NCBI GenBank assembly: GCA_041685045.1
Contig: JAWLGP010000002.1
Coordinates: 186,001 to 250,000 of the forward strand
Source: Thiohalomonas sp041685045
GTDB taxonomy: Bacteria > Pseudomonadota > Gammaproteobacteria > Thiohalomonadales > Thiohalomonadaceae
Reading direction: 5' to 3'
Length of the DNA stretch: 64,000 bases
Shown here: one piece after another, positions 57,740-64,000 of the stretch
Position numbering within the stretch: position 1 is the stretch's first letter
Layout of the letters: the number at the start of each line of letters is the position of its first letter
Notes under the pieces: model-generated
What the model was told of the DNA's origin: nothing
The model's input: the letters and a program-made list of their open reading frames with translations, nothing else
Databases searched by the model: none
Program-made: the position numbers and the translations under genes

Positions 57740-59028
57740 TGCCTATGGAAACTGTCGTTCCCCTGGCGAAGAGCGACTGGGCGGCCCGCCCGACCTCCCG
57801 TGAGGCGGCCGGTCTCGACGAAGGGCTGTTGGCGGACCTATTGCTCAAGCACGCCCTGGACATCGGCGTGTCCGATCTGGCGGGACTGGCGCAGCGGACC
57901 GGCCTCGCCGGCGTGGTACTGGAGCCGGTAGTGCAGTTTCTCCGGCGCGAGGCCCTGTTCGAGGTGCGGACCGCCTCCGCCACCGGTGCAGTCCGCTACG
58001 GACTGACCGAAAAGGGCAGGGGCGCCGCCCGCGAAGCGATGATGCGCGACGGATACGTCGGGCCGGCCCCGGTGCCGCTCGCGATCTACAACCGGGTGGT
58101 GCAGGCCCAGTCGGGCGTGAAGGCGACGGTCGACGAGCAGCGTGTGCGCGATGTGTTCGCCGAGACCGTGATCGGTGAGGATGTTCTCGAGCGCCTCGGG
58201 CCGGCGATGCACTCCGGCCGACCCATCTTCGTCTACGGCCCTCCGGGCGCCGGCAAGAGCTTCATTTCCAAGCGGCTGGCCCGTCTGATCGATCGGCCGG
58301 TCTTGGTGCCTTACGCGGTACACGCCGCCGGTGCCACCATCCGGGTCTTCGACCCACAAAGCCACATCCGCATCGACCAGGAGGAGGCGCTCTCGCCCTA
58401 CATGCGCGAGGGTCACGACCAGCGCTTTGCCCTTTGTCACTCCCCCGTGGTGGCGGTTGGCGGCGAGATGACCCTGGACCTGCTCGATCTTCAGTACGAA
58501 GCGGCAACCCGCCAGTACCGGGCACCACTGCAGATGCGCGCCAACAACGGCATGCTGATCATCGACGATCTGGGCAGACAGCGGGTGCCGCCGGAGTCGA
58601 TCTTCAACCGCTGGATCGTGCCGATGGAAGAGCGGCAGGACCACCTGCATACACCGCAGGGAACGCACTTCACCGTGCCGTTCGATGTGGTGTTGCTGTT
58701 TTCCACCAACATGCGGCCGAAGGACCTGGCGGACGAGGCCTTCCTGCGGCGCATCGGCTACAAGGTGGCGTTCCGGTATCTGGAGCCGAACGAGTACGCG
58801 GCGATATGGAAACAGGTGTGCATGGCGCGGGAAGTGCCGTTCGATGCGACGGTCGTACGGCATGCACTGGAGATGCACCGTGAAAATGACATTCCGCTGG
58901 TCGCCTGCCACCCGCGGGACCTGATCGGGTTGGCGCTGGATCGGTGTCGCTTTCGGGGCGAAAGACCGGCAATCGACAACGAGGCCCTCGAGTGGGCCTG
59001 GAACAACTACTTCATTTCCCTGCAATGA
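57739..59028 (+). CDS. AAA+ ATPase of the tad cluster
   Basis: The start ATG 57739 (MPMETVV) overlaps the tadV stop; the open frame reaches further upstream but only through tadV. An N-terminal winged-helix-like part (residues ~30-100) is followed by an AAA+ core: Walker A GPPGAGKS (near residue 169), Walker B MLIIDDLGR (near 274), an Asn in LFSTNMRP (sensor) and Arg pair in FLRRIGYK. It is not TadA, TadZ or TadB; proteins of this kind are sometimes found in tad operons, but the role is unclear. It might remodel pilus or secretin components. Confidence 0.85.
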   Translation: MPMETVVPLAKSDWAARPTSREAAGLDEGLLADLLLKHALDIGVSDLAGLAQRTGLAGVVLEPVVQFLRREALFEVRTASATGAVRYGLTEKGRGAAREAMMRDGYVGPAPVPLAIYNRVVQAQSGVKATVDEQRVRDVFAETVIGEDVLERLGPAMHSGRPIFVYGPPGAGKSFISKRLARLIDRPVLVPYAVHAAGATIRVFDPQSHIRIDQEEALSPYMREGHDQRFALCHSPVVAVGGEMTLDLLDLQYEAATRQYRAPLQMRANNGMLIIDDLGRQRVPPESIFNRWIVPMEERQDHLHTPQGTHFTVPFDVVLLFSTNMRPKDLADEAFLRRIGYKVAFRYLEPNEYAAIWKQVCMAREVPFDATVVRHALEMHRENDIPLVACHPRDLIGLALDRCRFRGERPAIDNEALEWAWNNYFISLQ

Positions 59029-59043
59029 CGCGGAGACGGACCG

Positions 59044-59811
59044 ATGCGTGCAAAGACGACCCTAACGATTTTGACAGCCCTCGGACTCGGGCTCGGTGCC
59101 GCATGGCTCGCCGCGAACTGGGCGGAGGCGCGACTGTCCGGTAAAGGCAGCGAGGCCGGACTGCCGGTGGTGGTCGCAGCGATGGAAGTCCCGTTCGGCA
59201 AGCTGCTCGAGGCGGCGGACGTGCGGGTGGTGCGGATGCCGCATGAGGCGGTGCCCAAGGGCAACTTCAGTGCCATCGATGAGGTGCTTGGCCGTGTGGC
59301 GACGCAGACCCTCTATTCCGGCGAAGTGCTGGTGGATGGCCGTGTAGTCGAGCATGCCGGCGGCAGCGCCCTGGCGGCGGTGATTTCGAAAGACAGGCGG
59401 GCGGTGACGGTGCGGGTCGACGACGTTGTGGGTGTGGCCGGCTTTCTGCTGCCGGGCAACCGGGTCGACGTCATCGCGTCGAAAAAGGAGGCCGACCGCA
59501 AGGTGGTCTCCTACACGCTGCTCGAGGACAAGAAGGTACTGGCCGTGGACCAGACCGCATCGCCCGAAAAGGATGACCCGGTCATTGTCCGTGCCGTCAC
59601 GCTGGAACTGACCCCGGAAGAGGCGGAAAACCTGGTCAAGGCCACCAAGGAAGGCACGGTGCAGATGGCGCTGCGCAACCCGTTGGATGAAAAGAAGGTG
59701 ACGAAGAAGCCGGAACCGAAGCCGGTCGTCAAGAAGCCTTACGTCCCGACCACGACCTATGTGACGGTGATCAAGGGCGTTGAGGTCGAGCGTTACCGCG
59801 TAAAGATGTAG
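59044..59811 (+). CDS. cpaB: Flp pilus assembly protein CpaB/RcpC
   Basis: A periplasmic protein anchored by an N-terminal membrane segment (TLTILTALGLGLGAAWLAA), then a SAF domain (VVVAAMEVPFGKLLEAADV, LYSGEVLVDGRVV) and the CpaB C-domain (RAVTVRVDDVVGVAGFLLPGNRVDVI). CpaB proteins stabilise the secretin. The C-terminus contains a Lys/Pro-rich linker (KKPEPKPVVKKPYVPT). It sits between the ATPase and secretin genes, the normal order. Confidence 0.93.
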   Translation: MRAKTTLTILTALGLGLGAAWLAANWAEARLSGKGSEAGLPVVVAAMEVPFGKLLEAADVRVVRMPHEAVPKGNFSAIDEVLGRVATQTLYSGEVLVDGRVVEHAGGSALAAVISKDRRAVTVRVDDVVGVAGFLLPGNRVDVIASKKEADRKVVSYTLLEDKKVLAVDQTASPEKDDPVIVRAVTLELTPEEAENLVKATKEGTVQMALRNPLDEKKVTKKPEPKPVVKKPYVPTTTYVTVIKGVEVERYRVKM

Positions 59812-59833
59812 TCGCGACTCCAGGGAGAGAGAA

Positions 59834-61348
59834 ATGCAACAGCGAAGAGGTCATAAGCGGTTTGGCCGCGTGCTCGCGGCGCTGCTGGCGGTGGTGAGTC
59901 TTACCGCCGTCGCAGAGCCGTTGGAGGAGATGCGCGTGATCGAATTGCCGCTTAACAAGACGCGGGTAATCGCCCTCGACGAATCGCCACGACGGATATC
60001 GGTCGGCAACGAGGAGGTGGCGGACATCATGATGATGCGCGCCAATCAGCTCTACCTGGTTGCGCGATCGATGGGTAGCACCAACGTAGTGCTCTGGGAC
60101 CGGCAGGACCGTGTGATCGGCTCCTTTAACGTGCAGGTCACCTATGACCTGGAAAACCTGAAACGCAAGCTGCATGAACTGCTGCCTGAAGAGGATGTCC
60201 GGGTTCACGCCTCCCACGGGGCCGTAGTGCTCTCCGGTGAGGTCTCCAGTGCCCCGAAGATGCAGATGGCGCTGGATCTGGCGCGCGGCCTGGTCGGGTC
60301 GACCGACGGCAAGGACGGGGGCGGCACCGTGCTCAACATGATGCAGGTCGGCGGCGCCCAACAGGTCCTGCTCGAAGTCAAGGTTGCCGAGATCTCGCGC
60401 ACCTTCATCCGTGAGCTCGGCGTCAAGTTCGGTCTGCTCAACGCCGACGGCAACCTGACGTTCGGGGCCATCTCCGGTCAGGGGCATGTCATCACCCAGC
60501 CGTTTACCGGTGCCGGCGCCGCCATTCCGCCCGGTACCGGGATCGTCGCGCCCGGCGAACTGATCACCAACGAACTGCTCGACCCCCGCGTGTTCAACGT
60601 GGAGAACAAGGCGTTGGTGGGCAGCTTCCTGGACGGGACGACGCTGTTCAACTTCGTCATCGACGCGGCCCAGGACGAGGGGCTCGCCAAGGTGCTGGCG
60701 GAACCGACGCTGACCACGTTGACCGGCGAAGAGGCGACGTTCCTTGCCGGTGGCGAGTTTCCCTTGCCGGTACCGGGCGACAACGGTTCGGTCGCCATCG
60801 ACTACAAGGAGTTCGGTGTCGGGCTGCGCTTCCTGCCGGTGGTGCTCGACTCCGGCACCATCAGCCTGGACGTGGACATCAGCGTCAGCGAGTTGAGTTC
60901 CAGCAACAGCGTGGTGGTATCGGTGCCGAACTCGACCTCGAACTTCTTTGTGCCTTCGCTCACCAAGCGCCGGGCGCGGTCGACGGTGGAACTCGCCAGC
61001 GGACAGACCATCGGCGTGGCGGGGTTGATCAACGAAAACCTGCGGGAGCGAGTCAACAAGTTCCCGGGGCTCGGCGACATCCCGGTGCTCGGTGCCCTGT
61101 TCCGCAGCCAGGAATACGTCAAGGGGCAGTCGGAGCTGGTGATCTTTATTACGCCGCGCTTCGCCAAACCGATCGACCAGAAGATGGTACGGCTGCCGAC
61201 CGACTCCTTTGTCGAGCCGAGCAGTGCCGAGTTTTATCTGCTGGGCCGGCTGCAGGGCAGCAGCAGCGAGCCGGAGAATCCGCCGGACGAGCGCAAGATG
61301 CCGTCGACCAGGGGCGGCATCGAAGGCCGCTATGGACATGACCTCTAG
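59834..61348 (+). CDS. cpaC: Flp pilus secretin CpaC/RcpA
   Basis: Outer-membrane channel of the tad system. A signal peptide (VLAALLAVVSLTAVA) is followed by an N-terminal pilus-assembly domain (MRVIELPLNKTRVIALDE, VALQ-like YLVARSMGSTNVVLWD), a BON-like stretch (DLENLKRKLHELLPEEDV) and the secretin domain from nt 60360 (VLLEVKVAEISRTFIRELG, FPLPVPG, FLPVVLDSGTISLDVDI, PGLGDIPVLGALFRSQEY). The length (504) is typical. GGGAGAGAG precedes the ATG. Confidence 0.95.
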   Translation: MQQRRGHKRFGRVLAALLAVVSLTAVAEPLEEMRVIELPLNKTRVIALDESPRRISVGNEEVADIMMMRANQLYLVARSMGSTNVVLWDRQDRVIGSFNVQVTYDLENLKRKLHELLPEEDVRVHASHGAVVLSGEVSSAPKMQMALDLARGLVGSTDGKDGGGTVLNMMQVGGAQQVLLEVKVAEISRTFIRELGVKFGLLNADGNLTFGAISGQGHVITQPFTGAGAAIPPGTGIVAPGELITNELLDPRVFNVENKALVGSFLDGTTLFNFVIDAAQDEGLAKVLAEPTLTTLTGEEATFLAGGEFPLPVPGDNGSVAIDYKEFGVGLRFLPVVLDSGTISLDVDISVSELSSSNSVVVSVPNSTSNFFVPSLTKRRARSTVELASGQTIGVAGLINENLRERVNKFPGLGDIPVLGALFRSQEYVKGQSELVIFITPRFAKPIDQKMVRLPTDSFVEPSSAEFYLLGRLQGSSSEPENPPDERKMPSTRGGIEGRYGHDL

Positions 61349-61358
61349 GAGAAGCGGC

Positions 61359-61616
61359 ATGAAAAGCAGACAGGTTTTGACATGTGGGTTGGCGGTGATG
61401 GTGATCTTCGCCAGTGGATGTGCCAGCGATCGGGTGGGTGCGGAGTTCGGTAGTTCCGTCCGCAACATGGTGAAACAGCAGACCTACGACAACGCGGTCG
61501 ATTCCGGCGCCACGCCGATGCTGGATGGCGGTCGAGCCGAAGGTGTGGTGCAAACGTACCGGACATCCGAGCCGCAGGCGGTCCCGGTTTCACTCACCAC
61601 GGGAGTGCTCAAATGA
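61359..61616 (+). CDS. Small tad-locus lipoprotein
   Basis: An 85-residue protein from ATG 61359, preceded by AGGAG. The N-terminal signal ends in the lipobox FASGC, so the mature protein is a lipid-anchored peptide of about sixty residues. It has no recognisable family. It sits where cpaD/rcpB genes usually lie in tad operons and may assist the secretin in the outer membrane. Its stop overlaps the ATG of the next gene (ATGA). Confidence 0.75.
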   Translation: MKSRQVLTCGLAVMVIFASGCASDRVGAEFGSSVRNMVKQQTYDNAVDSGATPMLDGGRAEGVVQTYRTSEPQAVPVSLTTGVLK

Positions 61617-62785
61617 ACACGAACCGGACGAGAGGGCGCCAGACGGGTGTCGTCTTTCCGGCATTCGCGGCGGCGGCCGTGGTTCTGGTCGGCGTCGGTG
61701 GTCTGGCGGTGGATCTCAGTAACGCCTACGCCACCAAGAGCCAGATGCAGAACGTGTTGGATGCCGCCGCGCTGAGCGGGGCGAAGGTGTTGATGGAAAC
61801 CCGCTCGGATACGCAGGCCAGGGCGGCGGTGTTGACCACCTTCAATCTGGACCTGCCAAATGTGTTGCAGGACAGCGATGTCGCACCCTTGATCGAGTTC
61901 TCCGATCAGCTCGACCCGTTCGCGGCTGGTGGTCTGGATCCCAAATATGTCCGGGTGCGTGTGGAAGGGTTTACGGTCCCGACCTGGTTCGCCAGGGTGC
62001 TGCCGGGGGTGGGCGACACGCTGAATGTGCGCGCCAGCGCGGTTGCCGGCCCGAGTCCACCGCTGGGTACCGATCCCAACGCCGAGGTCTGCAACATCGC
62101 ACCCATGATGCTGTGTGGCACCGAGGGCGATTCCGACTGCAGCGATGGGTCCTGCTTTGGCTACTCCTTCGATGGAACGGAACAGGAGCTGAAGACCGGA
62201 TCCAACAACACCGATTGGGAGGTTGGTCCCGGCAATTTCCAATTGATCGAACTCGAATGCGGTACCGGTGCTGCCTGTGTCCGCGACAACCTGGCGGGCA
62301 GCTACGGCGGCTGCACCGCGGTGGGCAAAACGATTACGACCGAACCGGGGAACACGGTCGGTCCGGTCGCCCAGGGGTTGAATACGCGCTTCGGTATCTA
62401 CAACGGGCCGGTTTCGATGGAGGAGGCACCGCCCGATCTGGTCACGGACGAGAGCATCGACGCCGCCGAATACTTCGACCGATTGGAAAACGGTCCGCAC
62501 GACTTCGCCAGTGACGGTGTGGCGCAGCGACGGGTAATGGCGGTACCGTTCGGCGACTGTTCGAGCACGACCAACGGCCGCGGCGATGTCCCGGTGCTCG
62601 GTCTCGGTTGCTTTTTCCTGACACGCCATGCCGCCCAGAACGGCGGCCAAACGGTGTGGGGCCAGTTCGTCAGTGACTGCAAGGCCGCCGGCACCGCTGC
62701 GGAGGATCCGGAGGCGGGCCCGACCGGCGGCTCGGTGCTCTACAAGATTGTGCTCTACAAGGACCCGGGCAGCCGTGATTCGTAA
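61613..62785 (+). CDS. tadG: TadG-like pilus assembly protein
   Basis: A 390-residue protein with the N-terminal Tad membrane anchor (VVFPAFAAAAVVLVGVGGLAVDLSNAYATKSQMQNVLDAAAL), which begins the periplasmic domain. The remainder is Cys-containing (ICNIAPMMLC-like positions, ECGTGAACVRD) and has no further recognised domain; no clear von Willebrand MIDAS motif was seen. TadG-type proteins are minor pilus or anchoring components. Both ends overlap neighbouring genes, so it is translationally coupled. Confidence 0.82.
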   Translation: MNTNRTRGRQTGVVFPAFAAAAVVLVGVGGLAVDLSNAYATKSQMQNVLDAAALSGAKVLMETRSDTQARAAVLTTFNLDLPNVLQDSDVAPLIEFSDQLDPFAAGGLDPKYVRVRVEGFTVPTWFARVLPGVGDTLNVRASAVAGPSPPLGTDPNAEVCNIAPMMLCGTEGDSDCSDGSCFGYSFDGTEQELKTGSNNTDWEVGPGNFQLIELECGTGAACVRDNLAGSYGGCTAVGKTITTEPGNTVGPVAQGLNTRFGIYNGPVSMEEAPPDLVTDESIDAAEYFDRLENGPHDFASDGVAQRRVMAVPFGDCSSTTNGRGDVPVLGLGCFFLTRHAAQNGGQTVWGQFVSDCKAAGTAAEDPEAGPTGGSVLYKIVLYKDPGSRDS

Positions 62786-63206
62786 CCAATACAGAGCGGA
62801 ACGTAAACGCTCCCGTGGCTTGGCCGCGGTGGAATTCGCCATTGCGCTGCCACTGCTTCTGCTGTTGCTGATGGCGTTCGCCGAACTGGGGCGCGGCTAC
62901 TACCACTACACGACGCTCTCGAAGCTGGTGCGTGACGGAGCCCGTTATGCCGCTGAATACGGGATAACCGACAGCGATACCGTCGCCAATCTGGTGGTCT
63001 ATGGCAGTCCGGCCGCGGGGAGCCCGCTGTTGGAAGGGATGTCACCGGGTGACGTGGCGGTGGAGCAGGTGGGTATGCACCATGTGCGAGTCTCTGCGGC
63101 GTATGCCTACCAGCCGTTGTTCGCAGCACTTCCCCTGTTTTGGGGTAACGGCGAGTTGGACACGCGCAAGACGTTGACCTCTTCGGTCACCATGAGGGCG
63201 CTGTGA
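62775..63206 (+). CDS. tadE: TadE-like pseudopilin
   Basis: The start is GTG 62775, overlapping tadG by 11 bases; the ATG at 62628 would lie deep inside tadG. The 143-residue protein begins with a basic leader, then GLAAVEFAIALPLLLLLLMA, the TadE signature, cleaved before the hydrophobic stretch by TadV. Minor pilin-like subunit of the Flp pilus. The last codon overlaps the following gene (ATGA type). Confidence 0.87.
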   Translation: MIRNQYRAERKRSRGLAAVEFAIALPLLLLLLMAFAELGRGYYHYTTLSKLVRDGARYAAEYGITDSDTVANLVVYGSPAAGSPLLEGMSPGDVAVEQVGMHHVRVSAAYAYQPLFAALPLFWGNGELDTRKTLTSSVTMRAL

Positions 63207-63682
63207 TGATCCGTCGCACCTGTTCTGCGCAGCAAGGCCTGGTGACGGTGGAGTTCGCGCTCATCGGTCTGCTGTTCCTTACGTTGGTGTTCGGCATTAT
63301 CGAAACCGCGCGCTCCATGTTCGTGATGAACACCATCGACGAGGCGACCCGGCGGGGCGCCCGGGTGGCCGCGGTTTGCCCGATGCACCACGCTGACATC
63401 GCTCGAATCACCATCTTCGGTGAACCCGGGGGAGATGATGCCAGTCCGGTGCTCATGGGCCTGAACACGGGACATGTCTCCGTCGAGTACCTGGCCAAGG
63501 ATGGCACGGCAGCGATCAGCTATCCGGACATTGCTTTCGTGCGTGTGAGTGTTCGTAACTACAACTATCCGCTGCTGTTCCCGTTGGGTAGTTTTGACGT
63601 GCCGCCGTTCACTACGACCTTGCCTGCCGAGAGCCTCGGCTGGCACCCGGACCTGCATCTGCGGACTTGTATCGGCATCTGA
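63203..63682 (+). CDS. TadF/TadE-like pseudopilin
   Basis: A second minor pilin-like protein (159 residues). The leader MMIRRTCSAQQ is followed by GLVTVEFALIGLLFLTLVFG, with Glu at the expected +5 position. It starts inside the end of the preceding tadE-like gene and ends 16 bases before the tadZ-like start. Two paralogous TadE-like genes in tandem are common in tad operons. Confidence 0.87.
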   Translation: MMIRRTCSAQQGLVTVEFALIGLLFLTLVFGIIETARSMFVMNTIDEATRRGARVAAVCPMHHADIARITIFGEPGGDDASPVLMGLNTGHVSVEYLAKDGTAAISYPDIAFVRVSVRNYNYPLLFPLGSFDVPPFTTTLPAESLGWHPDLHLRTCIGI

Positions 63683-63698
63683 ACCAAGGAGGGATTCA

Positions 63699-64000
63699 AT
63701 GAAGGATGTCAACGTACTGGTAACCGGCCGCAGCCGGCCGCAGGTTGCCGCGCTCGAGTCGGAACTTGCCACACGGGACGGGATACGCGTCAGCAGTCGC
63801 CTCATCGTCAACGGCCACACCGACCCGTTGTACGGCGTCGACCCGCTGCCCTCGGTCCTGGTGTTCGCGATGGCGGGAGAGTGGTGGCAGGAGCTGGATG
63901 CCTACGCTGCACGTCCCGTTGAACAGCGTCCGCCCATGCTGGTGGTGTCCGAAGACGACCGCGTGGAAACCGTCAGGGCGGCAATGCGCACCGGTGCCCG
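63699..64000 (+). CDS. tadZ: TadZ/CpaE-like protein, 3'-partial
   Basis: ATG 63699 follows AAGGAGGG by a few bases. About one hundred residues are visible: MKDVNVLVTGRSRPQVAALE and LVVSEDDRVETVRAAMRTGA, the receiver-like N-terminal domain of TadZ/CpaE. The MinD-like ATPase part lies beyond the window. It would direct polar placement of the pilus machine. Confidence 0.75.
   Translation, partial: MKDVNVLVTGRSRPQVAALESELATRDGIRVSSRLIVNGHTDPLYGVDPLPSVLVFAMAGEWWQELDAYAARPVEQRPPMLVVSEDDRVETVRAAMRTGA

Overview
The window looks like a draft or metagenome-derived contig of a GC-rich gammaproteobacterium. Supporting signs are the queA-tgt-yajC-secD-secF order, a tRNA-Leu(CAA) beside queA, SurA-like periplasmic lipoproteins, a REP-associated transposase, a CheB-CheR-PAS fusion and a tad (Flp pilus) operon. 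A free-living, possibly Chromatiales-like bacterium would fit, but the genus cannot be read from the sequence. Two runs of N (36421-36441 and 52845-52944) mark assembly gaps.

Region 1 (2-31877) is the most unusual part. It is a co-directional block of exported giants: a 5'-truncated protein of more than 4280 residues (calcium-binding Asp repeats, Ig-like, carboxypeptidase-regulatory-like and LamG-like domains, and an unrecognised module present three times); two overlapping genes for SurA/PpiC-type lipoproteins; a 2481-residue protein with sixteen Ig-like modules; and a 2982-residue RHS/YD-repeat protein with a Sec signal peptide. The RHS protein ends in an AT-richer toxin-like tip with GIY-YIG-like motifs, followed 14 bases later by a candidate immunity gene. 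My reading is a surface-displayed RHS toxin/adhesin system with its own folding factors.

Region 2 (31878-34855) is a graveyard. It holds a duplicated RHS fragment, several copies of a transposon-end-like motif, a complete RAYT transposase bounded by inverted repeats, the severed ATPase end of a histidine kinase, and two dispersed palindromes. Region 3 (34856-40475) has a small conserved gene, the gapped CheB-CheR-PAS gene and a PAS histidine kinase. Region 4 (40508-46380) is housekeeping: tRNA-Leu with a clear promoter, queuosine genes queA and tgt, and the Sec accessory genes yajC, secD and secF.

Region 5 (46482-55877) is envelope and polysaccharide related: a glycosyltransferase, an alginate-lyase-like enzyme, a large lipoprotein, a long WecA/MraY-family transferase and galE. 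Between the lipoprotein and the transferase lies an array of at least nineteen ~124-bp units. Each unit is a pair of inverted REP-like elements plus the last 30 bases of the neighbouring transferase gene. Region 6 (56127-64000) is a tad operon: an atypical receiver-AraC regulator, flp pilin, prepilin peptidase, AAA+ ATPase, cpaB, secretin, a small lipoprotein, tadG-like, two tadE-like genes and the start of tadZ/cpaE, which runs off the window.
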